DNA of 43,284 nt from DASRHT01 sp035293765 (GCA_035293765.1 DATGMF010000076.1:1-43284), one strand, 5' to 3'; counted from the first letter of the stretch, positions 25,070 through 34,838 are shown. Translations and numbers: made by a program. The notes: generated by a model not told the origin, from the sequence alone.

Positions 25070-25134
25070 AGACGGCCTGAGCGCTCCCACGATGAATCGG
25101 GGAGCTACGAAGCGGTGGGAGCGTTGGCCGTCTG
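25070..25134. repeat. palindromic element upstream of uvrA containing 26-bp repeat copy 2
   Basis: The outer arms CAGACGGCC and GGCCGTCTG and inner arms GCGCTCCCAC and GTGGGAGCG form a long interrupted hairpin. The bases 25083-25108 are the exact reverse complement of 8478-8503. The element sits between the candidate uvrA promoters and the gene, so it would be part of the leader RNA. Confidence 0.75.
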
Positions 25135-25201
25135 AATAGCAAGCCGGAAGATCCCCTTATAAGGTATTTATTGTTGTGTAAGCAATGGATGGTTGATTTC
25201 T

Positions 25202-28200
25202 ATGCCTCAGGATAAAATCGTTATTCGCGGCGCTCGTGAACATAATCTAAAAAATATTGATGTGACCATCCCGCGAGATAAGCTGGTGGTCATTACTGGC
25301 CTCTCCGGTTCTGGCAAAAGTAGCCTGGCCTTCGATACCATCTTTGCCGAAGGGCAACGGCGCTACGTCGAGTCGCTCTCAGCCTACGCGCGCCAGTTCC
25401 TCGATAAGATGGAGAAGCCCGATGTTGATCATATCGATGGCCTCTCACCTGCTATCTCGATAGATCAAAAGGGAGCTACCCACAATCCCCGCTCGACCGT
25501 GGGCACTGTGACTGAGATTTACGATTACCTGCGCCTGCTTTACGCGCGCGTCGGCCATCCCCACTGCCCACAATGCGGACGCGAGGTGAGCCAGCAGACG
25601 TTGCAGCAGATCGTTGACGCGGTACTTAGCCTGCCCGAAGGGTCGCGCATCCTTTTGCTCGCTCCCCTGGTCCAGGGCCGCAAGGGTGAGTATAAGAACA
25701 TCTTTGAAGAGATGCGCCGCTCCGGCTATGTGCGCGCTCGCGTCGATGGCAAGATTTTTGATCTGAGCGAAGAGATTGAACTCGACAAACAAAAGAAGCA
25801 TACTATCGAAGTCGTGGTTGATCGCCTGGTCATTCGCAAAGGTAAGAGGCAAGATGCCGATGGAAATGCAGCCGAGCAGCATACGCAGCTCAAACAGGTG
25901 GCGGAACGACCGGCGCTCTACGATGTCAATGCGGCAAGTGCTGGTGATGGCAGCGCGCCTCCGGTCTCGCAAGCAGAGGTCGATCCGGCTTTCAGGCAAC
26001 GGCTCGCTGACTCGCTGGAGACGACGCTCAAGCTGGGCAACGGCGTCGTGCTGGTCTCGGTAATCGATGGGGAAGAGATTCTCTTCTCGGAGCGTGCGGC
26101 CTGCGTCTATTGCGGCATCAGCCTGCCGGAGATCGCGCCCCGCACCTTCAGCTTCAACAGCCCTCACGGGGCCTGTCCCACCTGCACGGGTCTGGGCACG
26201 CAGCAGGAGATCGACGCGGAATTGATCGTCACCCATCCCGAACTCAGCATTCGCGACGGCGCCATTGCTCCCTGGAGCAAGGTTGTCAACGGCAGCCAGT
26301 GGCACTCGGCTATTCTGGAGGCGCTGGCCGAGCGTTACCGTTTTAGCCTTGACACACCCTGGCGCGAGTTGAGTAAGGATGTGCAGCAGAAAGTGCTTTA
26401 TGGTACGCCAGAACAGCTTACGATCCGTTACACGCCGCAACATGGGCGTACCCGCGATTACCCTGTCAACTTCGAGGGCGTGATTCCCAACCTGGATAGG
26501 CGCTATAGACAGACCGATAGCGAGGGCATCCGCGAGGAAATCGAGGGCTATATGTCCGCGCGCATCTGCCCCGATTGCCGCGGCGCTCGTCTCAAGCCGG
26601 AGGCGCTGGCCGTCACGGTTGGCGGGCGCAATATTGTGCAGGTGACTCGCCTCTCTATCGTGCTGGCGCAACGCTTCTTCCAGGAACTGGGCATGGAGCA
26701 GCCGGAAGGTCTGGCCCCGTTGCCCATGCCTGTGACCAATGGCAATAACAAGAATAATCATAAGAAGAAGAATGGGAACGGCGGCAAGACAACGTCGTTG
26801 CTGGGCGATCCGCTGGCAAAGATTGATCCGAGCGGCCCGCTTGTCCAGGGGACGCTGACGGCCCGTGAGCGCTTCATTGCCCGGCAGGTGCTGAAAGAGA
26901 TCCAGGCGCGGCTCCAGTTTTTGATCGATGTTGGGCTGGATTACCTGACGATAGATCGCGCCGCGGCCAGCCTCTCCGGGGGCGAGGCCCAGCGCATCCG
27001 TCTGGCGACACAGATCGGCTCGGGGCTGATGGGAGTGCTCTACATTCTCGATGAGCCCAGTATTGGCCTGCACCAGCGCGACAATGAACGCCTTATCAAG
27101 ACGCTGGTCCGGCTGCGCGACCTGGGCAACACGCTGCTCGTCGTCGAGCATGACGAAGATACCATGCGCGCCGCCGATCATATCATCGATGTCGGCCCAG
27201 GCGCGGGCGAACACGGAGGCAAGATCGTTGCCACTGGCACATTCGAGGAGATCCTTGCCAACCCTCACTCGCTCACCGGCGATTATCTCTCGCGGCGCAA
27301 GTTTATTAAGATACCGGAAGAGCGGCGAGCGGGCAGCGGCAACTCGCTGATCATCAAGGGAGCGCGGGAGAACAATCTGAAGGATATCGATGTAGAGATC
27401 CCGCTGGGCAAATTTGTCGTGGTTACGGGCGTTTCTGGCTCCGGCAAAAGTACGCTCATCACCGACATCCTGTACCGCAAGTTGTCGCACGTTTTTGCCC
27501 GCGCCCACACCAAGCCGGGCGAACACGATAGCGTCGAGGGCCTGGAATACCTGGACAAAGTGATTGACATCGACCAATCGCCCATCGGCAGGACGCCGCG
27601 CTCCAATCCCGCCACCTATACCAACGCGTTTACCGGCATACGCGAGTTGTTCGCGCAGGTGCCTGAGTCGCGCATCCGCGGCTATATGCCCGGTCGCTTC
27701 TCATTTAACGTCAAGGGTGGGCGCTGCGAAGCCTGTCGCGGTGAGGGTATCGTCAAGATTGAAATGAACTTCCTGCCGGATGTTTATGTGCCCTGTGAGG
27801 TCTGTCAGGGCAAACGGTACAATCGGGAAGCGTTGGAGATCCATTACAAGGGCAAAACCATTGCCGATGTACTGGATATGACGGTAGAGGAGGCGCTCTC
27901 CTTCTTCTCTAACGTTCCGTCCATTCACAATAAGATGCAGACGTTATACGACGTCGGGTTGGGCTATATGCGCCTGGGGCAGCCGGCTACTACGCTCTCA
28001 GGCGGGGAAGCGCAGCGCGTCAAACTGGCGACCGAGCTTTCACGCAGAGCAACGGGTCGCACCATGTACATCCTGGATGAGCCAACCACGGGCCTGCATT
28101 TCGCGGACGTGGAGCGTCTGCTCAAGGTGTTAGAGCGCCTGGTGGACGCGGGCAACTCGATTGTGGTCATTGAGCACAATCTGGATGTCATCAAAACGGC

Positions 28201-28384
28201 GGACTGGCTGATCGATCTGGGACCAGAAGGGGGCGACGCCGGGGGACGGATCATCGCCCAGGGAACGCCGGAAGAGGTCGCAGAAAACGAGCGCTCTTAT
28301 ACAGGCCACTTCCTCAAACGCATGTTTATTGAGGAGTCGGAGCACGCAAAAGCCCATCGCTCGAGTCAGATGGTGGTGGGGTAG
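25202..28384 (+). CDS. uvrA: excinuclease ABC subunit A
   Basis: Damage-recognising ATPase of nucleotide excision repair, acting with UvrB on DNA. 1060 residues from ATG 25202; the ribosome site is weak (GGATGG). Two ABC ATPase modules are present: Walker A GLSGSGKSSLAF near residue 35 and GVSGSGKSTLITD in the second half, with signatures LSGGEAQRIRLA and LSGGEAQRVKLA. Both zinc modules are intact (CVYC...CPTC; CEAC...CEVC). The usual length is about 940-950. The excess lies in two low-complexity spots: a Gln/Ala-rich stretch near 220-260 and an Asn/Lys/Gly-rich insert near 510-530 (NGNNKNNHKKKNGNGGK). The 3' end overlaps the convergent transferase gene by 59 bases. Confidence 0.98.
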   Translation: MPQDKIVIRGAREHNLKNIDVTIPRDKLVVITGLSGSGKSSLAFDTIFAEGQRRYVESLSAYARQFLDKMEKPDVDHIDGLSPAISIDQKGATHNPRSTVGTVTEIYDYLRLLYARVGHPHCPQCGREVSQQTLQQIVDAVLSLPEGSRILLLAPLVQGRKGEYKNIFEEMRRSGYVRARVDGKIFDLSEEIELDKQKKHTIEVVVDRLVIRKGKRQDADGNAAEQHTQLKQVAERPALYDVNAASAGDGSAPPVSQAEVDPAFRQRLADSLETTLKLGNGVVLVSVIDGEEILFSERAACVYCGISLPEIAPRTFSFNSPHGACPTCTGLGTQQEIDAELIVTHPELSIRDGAIAPWSKVVNGSQWHSAILEALAERYRFSLDTPWRELSKDVQQKVLYGTPEQLTIRYTPQHGRTRDYPVNFEGVIPNLDRRYRQTDSEGIREEIEGYMSARICPDCRGARLKPEALAVTVGGRNIVQVTRLSIVLAQRFFQELGMEQPEGLAPLPMPVTNGNNKNNHKKKNGNGGKTTSLLGDPLAKIDPSGPLVQGTLTARERFIARQVLKEIQARLQFLIDVGLDYLTIDRAAASLSGGEAQRIRLATQIGSGLMGVLYILDEPSIGLHQRDNERLIKTLVRLRDLGNTLLVVEHDEDTMRAADHIIDVGPGAGEHGGKIVATGTFEEILANPHSLTGDYLSRRKFIKIPEERRAGSGNSLIIKGARENNLKDIDVEIPLGKFVVVTGVSGSGKSTLITDILYRKLSHVFARAHTKPGEHDSVEGLEYLDKVIDIDQSPIGRTPRSNPATYTNAFTGIRELFAQVPESRIRGYMPGRFSFNVKGGRCEACRGEGIVKIEMNFLPDVYVPCEVCQGKRYNREALEIHYKGKTIADVLDMTVEEALSFFSNVPSIHNKMQTLYDVGLGYMRLGQPATTLSGGEAQRVKLATELSRRATGRTMYILDEPTTGLHFADVERLLKVLERLVDAGNSIVVIEHNLDVIKTADWLIDLGPEGGDAGGRIIAQGTPEEVAENERSYTGHFLKRMFIEESEHAKAHRSSQMVVG

Positions 28385-29693
28385 GCTCTATAGCCGCTCC
28401 ACTACTTTTATGCGTCACCGGCTCCCCTGTCTCTCTTGCCTCTCCAGTTGGCAAAGGACCGGGCTTATCATCCGGCTCTATCTGCGACCCGCGCTGCCTC
28501 TGGCGGTGGTCAATCCAGATGATCAGCCCCACCATTGTCACGCCAACCAGCGCAATGCCTATAAACTTATAGATGCGCGTCAAGCCGAGAGCGAGGATGC
28601 CAAAGGTGAGTGTCAGGCCGTAAAACATGTAACAGATCTGCCGCACGCTCAATCCGGTTGCCAGCAAGCGGTGATGCAGATGGCTTTTATCATAGTGCGA
28701 AGGCGTCTGCTTATGACGGACACGGTTAATGATGACAACCGCAACATCCAGAATGGGAATACCCAGCACCATCAGCGCCAGCGCCACTTTTGCCCCACCC
28801 ATAATCGAGAGCACGGCTAAGCCTAATCCCAGGAATTGCGAGCCGCTATCGCCCATGAATATCTTCGCGGGATTCCAGTTATGCGGCAGGAAACCGAGCG
28901 TGGCCCCGGTGAAGATACCAGCAAGAAAGGCAATGCTATGCTGGTTCAGCTCCCAGCTAATGATGGTGATAAACAGGCCGGTGATTGCTACAATGCCCGT
29001 CGCCAGCCCATCCAGGCCGTCAATCCAGTTGACAGTATTCATCATGCCCACCATCCAGAACCAGGTAAAGAGCACGGCAGGGATAGCCAGCCAGCTTATC
29101 TCGGGTTTGTGGATAAAGAGCGAAATTTCCGGCTCCAGATACCACGGCAGGGAAGGCTGCTTGATCGGCACCCCAAAGGGATTGCTGAAACCAAACAGCA
29201 GGACGCCGCGAAACTGCGAAGCCATGAGGTCTGGGCCAAGCACAATAATGACGGCAATGGTTTGAGCCAGCAGTTTGGTCCTGGGTTTCAAGCCTTTCAC
29301 ATCATCATAGGCATGCACTGCCACAATCAATGTGGCGGCAATGAGGAGCAACACATAAGAGACCAGCTCGCTCGGATAAGTCTGCCCAAAAATCATCTGC
29401 GTCTTGCTAAGGTCGCCGGGTTCGTAGAAGAAGATGGAGGCGATCACAAATGCCAGGAACATGGCTACTCCGCCCAGGCGAGGAACGGGGACGGTATGCA
29501 CGCGTCGCTCCTCAGGCTGATCCAGCCAACCCATTTTACGGCACAGCATTATCACGACGAACGTAAAGAGGTAGGCCAGGATAAATGCGGAAGCGCCACC
29601 AAGCAATAAGACCACGACATCTGGAAGGGGGGGAAGAGGAAGGAATGAGAACTTCTGAGTATATGCTATGCTTGCCATACTCGCCACAGCCAT
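28326..29693 (-). CDS. polyprenyl-phosphate N-acetylhexosamine-1-phosphate transferase (WecA/TagO/MraY family)
   Basis: An integral membrane enzyme that puts a sugar-1-phosphate from a UDP-sugar onto a polyprenyl phosphate, the first step of wall or surface polymer synthesis. 455 residues, AGGGAGG before the ATG. About eleven membrane helices. Family motifs are RRVHTVPVPRLGGVAMF, AYDDVKGLKP (Mg-binding acid pair), NTVNWIDGLDGLATG, NPAKIFMGDSGSQFLG and SHLHHRLL. The PRLGG and HLHHRL motifs fit the WecA/TagO branch better than MraY. The C-terminus is extended by about 60 hydrophilic Pro/Ser-rich residues; the last 20 codons overlap uvrA. Confidence 0.95.
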   Translation of the reverse strand: MAVASMASIAYTQKFSFLPLPPLPDVVVLLLGGASAFILAYLFTFVVIMLCRKMGWLDQPEERRVHTVPVPRLGGVAMFLAFVIASIFFYEPGDLSKTQMIFGQTYPSELVSYVLLLIAATLIVAVHAYDDVKGLKPRTKLLAQTIAVIIVLGPDLMASQFRGVLLFGFSNPFGVPIKQPSLPWYLEPEISLFIHKPEISWLAIPAVLFTWFWMVGMMNTVNWIDGLDGLATGIVAITGLFITIISWELNQHSIAFLAGIFTGATLGFLPHNWNPAKIFMGDSGSQFLGLGLAVLSIMGGAKVALALMVLGIPILDVAVVIINRVRHKQTPSHYDKSHLHHRLLATGLSVRQICYMFYGLTLTFGILALGLTRIYKFIGIALVGVTMVGLIIWIDHRQRQRGSQIEPDDKPGPLPTGEARETGEPVTHKSSGAAIEPTPPPSDSSDGLLRAPTPQ

Positions 29694-29881
29694 TAGATGC
29701 CTCCCTATGAAGCGGAATAATTTAGCACAATAGCGAAAATCGGGAATCGCACCCTTATTCGTCCGATTATAGACTTCTATATAAAAAAACGCAAATAACG
29801 AAACATTTGGCGGTACTTGCCACGGAGACTAATGTATTTCACATCTGCTGCCATAAACATACCTTAGAGGGAGGTTCACCA

Positions 29882-30748
29882 TCAAACGGTAATTTGTAAT
29901 AGCCGATCCCATCCTCCGTAATCCTTTTTATATGCGATACTAGCATGCGGCCAGAGTTCATGAATCAATTGCATCAGGGGTTCGCGCTGCTGGTAACCAA
30001 TCTCCAATATCATTACCCCACCGTCTTTTAGCATACCAGATTGTTGTGCCTCTTTGCAGAATCGTTGGAGCAGTCCTAGTCCATATGGGCCACTGAAAAG
30101 TGCAAGATGGGGTTCGTAAGCATGCACATCCGGGGTCAAAAGCTCCATTTCGGTGGTGCCCACGTAAGGCAAATTCGCGAGCAGCACATCCACCGGCTCG
30201 GGAAGGGCGGCCAGGAGATCACCCTGGCGCAGATGCACTCGATTTTCCACATGATGACGCTGACTATTGAGCTGAGCGACCTCCAATGCCTGTTGGGAAA
30301 TATCGCAGGCATAGAGATAAAGGAGGCGTGGCTCCTCCACCGCCAGGGTAATGGCAATCGCGCCGCTCCCCGTGCCGATATCTGCTACAATCGGCTGCTC
30401 TCCAGCGTCTATTTTGCGTCGGATCACGGCCAGCGCGGCTTCGACGAGCAGCTCCGTCTCCGGGCGAGGAATAAGTACGCGCTGATCGACGAAGAAGTCA
30501 AGCCCGTAAAATTCTTTATGCCCGACCAGATACGCCACCGGTTCCCCGCGGGCGCGCCGCTCGATCAAATGCAAAAACTGGCGTTCCTGCTCCGCGGTCA
30601 TTGGGCGTTCAGGGTAGGCGTAGAGGGTGGCGCGTTCGATACCCAGGATATGACCTGCCAGTATCTGAGCGTCGAGGCGGGCGCTTTGCAATCCCGCCTC
30701 GGTGAGTATCCGCGTTCCACGAGTCACAGCATCTCCGGTTGTGATCAT
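29882..30748 (-). CDS. prmC: peptide chain release factor N5-glutamine methyltransferase
   Basis: Methylates the Gln of the GGQ motif in release factors using SAM. 288 residues from ATG 30748 (MITTGDAVTRGTRIL), with GGAGAG directly upstream. An N-terminal helical domain (LDAQILAGHILGIERATLYAYPE, VAYLVGHKEFYGLDFFV) is followed by the methyltransferase domain: VLIPRPETELLVE, ADIGTGSGAIAITLA and ANLPYVG. The usual NPPY reads NLPY, a variant that still keeps Asn and the aromatic residue. It lies 10 bases after the DUF2203 gene, as the third gene of an operon. Confidence 0.95.
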   Translation of the reverse strand: MITTGDAVTRGTRILTEAGLQSARLDAQILAGHILGIERATLYAYPERPMTAEQERQFLHLIERRARGEPVAYLVGHKEFYGLDFFVDQRVLIPRPETELLVEAALAVIRRKIDAGEQPIVADIGTGSGAIAITLAVEEPRLLYLYACDISQQALEVAQLNSQRHHVENRVHLRQGDLLAALPEPVDVLLANLPYVGTTEMELLTPDVHAYEPHLALFSGPYGLGLLQRFCKEAQQSGMLKDGGVMILEIGYQQREPLMQLIHELWPHASIAYKKDYGGWDRLLQITV

Positions 30749-30758
30749 CTTCTCTCCG

Positions 30759-31151
30759 CTATAGAGGTTGGCGACCGGCGAAACCTGTATCCAGGTAATG
30801 CCAATAGGAAATACGCTCCTCCCCCAGTCGCCAGCAGAGGTAGACCTCCTCACCATCACGCAAGCTGAGGAAGTCGATCAGGCCCGTATCTGGATCTTTC
30901 AGTTCACAGCCAAAAGCCTGGAGCTCTGCGAGAGCGGTACGCAACGTCTGAACCTGAGCAATAATCTCCTTTTGCAGCTTGAGAATACGCTCATACAGGT
31001 GATGTCCATTGCCCATTGCCCGCTGTTGCAGCTCCTCCAGTTGCGCTTCAAGAGCGCGTATCTCCTGGCGATTCTCCTGAATTGTACGCAATACAACGGT
31101 GATCGACGGTAACAACGCTTCAGCTTCTTCGCGCGTAAAGTAATGAGCCAT
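30759..31151 (-). CDS. DUF2203 family protein
   Basis: 130 residues from ATG 31151 (MAHYFTREEAEALLPSI), with GGGG upstream. Matches the family pattern YFTxEEAxxLLP at the start, a central coiled coil (about 25-75), then ELKDPDTGLIDFLSLRDGEEVYLCWRLGEERISYWHYLDTGFAGRQPL. Function of the family is unknown. It is 25 bases after the membrane protein gene and 10 before prmC. Confidence 0.92.
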   Translation of the reverse strand: MAHYFTREEAEALLPSITVVLRTIQENRQEIRALEAQLEELQQRAMGNGHHLYERILKLQKEIIAQVQTLRTALAELQAFGCELKDPDTGLIDFLSLRDGEEVYLCWRLGEERISYWHYLDTGFAGRQPL

Positions 31152-31176
31152 ATCCCCTGCCTTTCCCGTAACGCCG

Positions 31177-33114
31177 CTAGTGTGTAGGCGAGGGCGTCGC
31201 CGTTGGCGTGCCACCAACGACAGGCGTCCCACCCGCGGTAGGCGTCCCCACATTACCCAGGTTAATAGTCAAGTCGTCAAAAGATGTAAAATTTACAACC
31301 GTTCCTCCGCTATTCAAGTAATCGCCCTTGATTATATCACCCGGTTGTACCAGCGGCAGCTTGGGCGATAATCCCAGGTTCGCGGTAAAAATCACCTTCT
31401 GCCCCTCAATTTGCAGGTAATAGACGGTATTACTGCCCGTCTGGATAGATGAGACGCGCAAGACTTTGCCGGTCAGGGTCTGCGTCGTCCCCCCCGTTGG
31501 GACGCCTCCATTACTTCCCAATTGCGTCAGCCACTGCTGATAATCCTGCAATACCTGGGGGAGAGAAGGCTGGAATTGCACATTGCTCCCGTTCAAATTC
31601 CTGGCATCGACGATACCCACGGCCTGAAAAATGTCGCCGCTATCGGTACTTTGGACATAAATGGCGACCCATGTAGGAACGTTATAGATTTGATAGAGCT
31701 GGACGCTGGCTACACCATAGCCACGGATGTTGGCCCTGGTCGATTGAAAGGTTTTCGTGACATTATCGCCAATGCCCAGGCCGGCGAGCGGATAAAAGTC
31801 GGCCTCGTTCTTATGCGTGTCGAAAAGGAAGACTCCCGTGCTGGAGTTATCGTTGCTGGAGGACGACGTCATGGGAATGAGCCAGACGGGCTGATCGACG
31901 TTGTTATACAGCAGTTCCGGGCCGTTGGCGTCAATAGCTGGCTTCTGTTGTCCTGCCCCCGATGGGTTAAACCAGGGCGCGGCATGATACAATCCCCACC
32001 ATTGCAGGTATTGTGTCACCGTATCCGACGGCATGACGCGATCAACCCAGCTCGGTACGTCGCTGGGCTTGTACTTCTGGATGTCTCCTGTATGGGCATC
32101 AACGATCAACACCTCGTTCAGCGTATCGCCGACATAGCCGCGAATGGGCTGCATCAGCGAGATTGTCCAGTACGGGTGGAAGTTATCATCAAGTTCGAGC
32201 GTGGGATCAAGGAGGCGACCATAGGTATAGCCGCTCAGGTAGACATGACGCAGAAGATCCTGGTTGAGCAGGGCTCCGGGGAGATAGGCAATCGAAGCTC
32301 CCTTCTGGTTTTGCTCGGTGCGCAGTTGCGGCACCGCCTGCGGGTCTTCGGCATCCACCACCACAAACCCGGGCGTGGTGGGACTGGAGAGATTGGCGAA
32401 GATGTTGTTGTAAGCCAGTGGCGCGACGTAATAGAGATGATGCTTGATCGATTGCAGGGTATAGCTGGCAGGGTCCACGTTATAGGCCGAGCCCAGGTTC
32501 TGGCCCGTCGAGCCAAGCACCTGCTGGCCTTTATACGCGGCAACGCTCTGGCTGACCAGCACGATATGCGTAGGATCGGTCGGAGGCAACGTGGAGGAAG
32601 TTTGCATTTTAACCTGGGGAATGGCGGCAAGGGCTTTGGCATTGACATCAAACCAGGTCGTGAAAATGGTGATCAGCACCGAGGCCACAATACCAATGAT
32701 GCCTGCCATTACCAGTCCGAAAATGCCTGCTGCCACAGCTCCGCGCGAATAATTAGCCGGCATGCTGCGACTCGACGAACTGCTAGAGGAGCGATAACGC
32801 CCGGTCTGGCTGGCGGTCGCGGCCTCCTCCAGCACGCTGACAGCCGGGCGAGCGAACGCAAAGAGGTTGCCAACGCAGCTAAAGATCAGCGGCCAGACGA
32901 GCCACTGCCAGCCCCAGAATGGGCCGGTTAGCGCGGGCTCGGAGAAATAGAGGATCGCCAGGCAGACCACGTAGTTGAAAATGAAATACCTGACGAACCA
33001 GGAAGAGACTTTGCGGGCCTCAAACTTCTCGCGCCGTCCAAACCCCAGCCGCCCGATAGTCAGGATCGCCATGATAATCAGCGTACCAATCAGTGCAAGC
33101 AGGAAGATAATCAT
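31177..33114 (-). CDS. large membrane-anchored extracytoplasmic protein, function unknown
   Basis: 645 residues, AAGGAGAG before the ATG. Membrane helices lie at about 1-20, 42-60, 68-88 and 127-150, with a Ser-rich stretch (RSSSSSSSRSM) before the last. The remaining roughly 490 residues are external and beta-rich (HIVLVSQSVAAYKGQQVLGS, EVLIVDAHTGDIQKYKPSDVPSWVDRV, PVWLIPMTSSSS, TLTGKVLRVSSIQTGSNTVYYLQIEGQKVIFTANL), ending in a Gly/Thr/Pro tail. The repeated VDAxTG-type turns recall PepSY-like or propeller modules, but I cannot assign a family. First gene of the operon with DUF2203 and prmC. Confidence 0.8.
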   Translation of the reverse strand: MIIFLLALIGTLIIMAILTIGRLGFGRREKFEARKVSSWFVRYFIFNYVVCLAILYFSEPALTGPFWGWQWLVWPLIFSCVGNLFAFARPAVSVLEEAATASQTGRYRSSSSSSSRSMPANYSRGAVAAGIFGLVMAGIIGIVASVLITIFTTWFDVNAKALAAIPQVKMQTSSTLPPTDPTHIVLVSQSVAAYKGQQVLGSTGQNLGSAYNVDPASYTLQSIKHHLYYVAPLAYNNIFANLSSPTTPGFVVVDAEDPQAVPQLRTEQNQKGASIAYLPGALLNQDLLRHVYLSGYTYGRLLDPTLELDDNFHPYWTISLMQPIRGYVGDTLNEVLIVDAHTGDIQKYKPSDVPSWVDRVMPSDTVTQYLQWWGLYHAAPWFNPSGAGQQKPAIDANGPELLYNNVDQPVWLIPMTSSSSNDNSSTGVFLFDTHKNEADFYPLAGLGIGDNVTKTFQSTRANIRGYGVASVQLYQIYNVPTWVAIYVQSTDSGDIFQAVGIVDARNLNGSNVQFQPSLPQVLQDYQQWLTQLGSNGGVPTGGTTQTLTGKVLRVSSIQTGSNTVYYLQIEGQKVIFTANLGLSPKLPLVQPGDIIKGDYLNSGGTVVNFTSFDDLTINLGNVGTPTAGGTPVVGGTPTATPSPTH

Positions 33115-33182
33115 CAGATCTCTCCTTAATTTTTACGGATTTATAACATCAGCAAACTATGTACTTCTCGAATCCGGGCTCC

Positions 33183-33276
33183 GTAGGGGCCTTCCTTGCA
33201 GCCGACCTGAGCGAAGCTAGACGCGACAGCGGCGTTGGTCGGCTGGATAGAAGGAGAGGGCTTGCCCCTGCCCTAC
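33183..33276. repeat. inverted-repeat element in the gap before the molybdoprotein gene
   Basis: GTAGGGGC (33183-33190) faces GCCCCTGCCCTAC (33264-33276), and GCCGACC (33201-33207) pairs with GGTCGGC (33237-33243). This nested palindrome of about 94 bp is non-coding. The rest of the 445-base gap (33115-33559) shows only a possible -10 box TATAAT at 33480-33485. Confidence 0.5.
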
Positions 33277-33559
33277 TAGCTGGAGTGCGGAACTCATCAA
33301 GGTTCATATCCGGCAGCAATGCCCGCAATAATTAGTTTTATTGTAGTGCATAACAGACGTAATAACAATGGAAAAGCAGCAATACCGGGGGAATATTGCC
33401 TGCCGTTACCGTGTTTTTGAAGGTAGCCTGGCGATTAATCCAGAGCGTGTAAAAGTACTGTTCATCTCTTTATTACGGTTATAATAGTCATTTTCATTTT
33501 CTCAAAGAAGCATAGCCGGTCAAACAGCGCTGCCAGAGCAGCAAAGGAGCAAGAGATTC

Positions 33560-34168
33560 ATGCCATTGTTTGGAAAAAAAGCCCCTGTTGAGATAGAAAA
33601 ACGCCCCGATGGGCTAGATCGCCTGCCGCCAGGCCAATACCTGACGAAAAAATGGCCCGTGCTGAGCTACGAACGAACTCCAAAAGGGATACCGCCCGAT
33701 TGGAAATTGAAGATTACCGGCAAGGTGGAGCATCCTTTCTCCCTGACGTGGGAAGAGTTTCTGGCCCTGCCACGCACAATATTAACCTCCGATTTCCATT
33801 GCGTGACTACCTGGAGCCGCTACGACAATACCTGGGAAGGGGTACACATTCGCGAGATACTACAACGTGCAAAGCCTTTGCCGGAAGCGAATTTCGTCAT
33901 GGTGCATTCCTGGACGGGCTACACCACCAATGTCCCCTTGAAAGATCTCGACGACGACGATGTGCTGATCGCGCTCAAGCATGATGGTCAGGACCTGGAG
34001 CCAGATCACGGCGGCCCTGTGCGCCTGATCATCCCCAAGCTCTACGCCTATAAAAGCGCCAAGTGGTTTGATGGCCTGGAATTCATGGAACGCGACCGCC
34101 CCGGCTTCTGGGAGCAGCGCGGCTACCACAATCGCGCCAATCCGTGGGAAGAGGAGCGTTACTGGTAA
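33560..34168 (+). CDS. sulfite oxidase-like molybdopterin oxidoreductase (YuiH-like)
   Basis: 202 residues, AAAGGAGC upstream of the ATG. This is the stand-alone molybdopterin-binding domain of the sulfite oxidase/YedY superfamily: WKLKITGKVEHPFSLTWEEFLALP, SDFHCVTTWSRYDNTWEGV with Cys81 as the molybdenum ligand, VMVHSWTGYTTNVPL and GGPVRLIIPKLYAYKSAKWFDGLEF. No Tat signal or heme domain is present, so a cytoplasmic location is likely. Substrate unknown. Confidence 0.93.
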   Translation: MPLFGKKAPVEIEKRPDGLDRLPPGQYLTKKWPVLSYERTPKGIPPDWKLKITGKVEHPFSLTWEEFLALPRTILTSDFHCVTTWSRYDNTWEGVHIREILQRAKPLPEANFVMVHSWTGYTTNVPLKDLDDDDVLIALKHDGQDLEPDHGGPVRLIIPKLYAYKSAKWFDGLEFMERDRPGFWEQRGYHNRANPWEEERYW

Positions 34169-34268
34169 GCATGCGAGAGGCGCTATACACCGCATAGTGC
34201 CTCTATAATTATTATTAGGGGTCTCAATACCAGCCCGATAGCTGTAAATAAGGTGACAAAACGCGGTG

Positions 34269-34838
34269 TTACTGCCATTTTTTGCGCGAACGTCCTATCT
34301 TTCGGTGCAGCGTGACTAACGGCAAATCTTCAAAGAGCGCGGGCTGGCCGTTGGTGAGGAGAGCGTTGATCGCTTTCTGCTCTTTTAGATCGCCAAATTC
34401 GTCTATATGCACGACGCTAATTTGCTGCTCAATGAGCGTATTGCTGATTAATTTGCCGCGATGACATTCCTGAGGCTTTGCTTCAGAGCACATGATGGCG
34501 GCCCGCAGTTGTTTTTCCCATAGCGCGCGCAGATGGGCAATGCCCTGCTGATAGAATGGCTTTTCGCGCACCCTGGCATAATCAACTTTGCCATCGATAT
34601 AGCAATCGGGATCATCGGGCCGCCCGCCCAGCGTATCACCCATGAAGATATACTCGATGTTATGCTTTTGCAGGTGCTTCTCCAGGGCGCTTTTGGAGAA
34701 CGAAGGGCTATAGCGCGAGTAGGGCTGGGAGCGCACATCGATTAACATTTCGATCTGGTAATGCTGGAGCAGCTCAATAAACTCTTCGATTGAGCGTTTG
34801 CCGTAGCCGATGGTATAGATAGGAACCTCTGCCACCAT
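34269..34838 (-). CDS. DUF488 family protein
   Basis: 189 residues from ATG 34838 (MVAEVPIYTIGYGKRSIEEF), with GGGAGGG seven bases upstream. The family pattern is clear: IYTIGYGKRSIEEFIELL, LIDVRSQPYSRYSPSFSK, IEYIFMGDTLGGRP, IMCSEAKPQECHRGKLIS with conserved Cys/His. The biochemical role of the family is not established. A near-consensus promoter lies 50 bases upstream. Confidence 0.93.
   Translation of the reverse strand: MVAEVPIYTIGYGKRSIEEFIELLQHYQIEMLIDVRSQPYSRYSPSFSKSALEKHLQKHNIEYIFMGDTLGGRPDDPDCYIDGKVDYARVREKPFYQQGIAHLRALWEKQLRAAIMCSEAKPQECHRGKLISNTLIEQQISVVHIDEFGDLKEQKAINALLTNGQPALFEDLPLVTLHRKIGRSRKKWQ

Noticed and set aside
25445..27577. 710-codon ORF on the minus strand
   Set aside because: It is wholly antisense to uvrA, whose domains are unmistakable; the frame is open because of GC-rich third positions.
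31522..32931. 469-codon ORF on the plus strand
   Set aside because: It lies inside the opposite-strand membrane protein gene (31177-33114), which has a good ribosome site and real membrane helices; the plus frame shows no domain.
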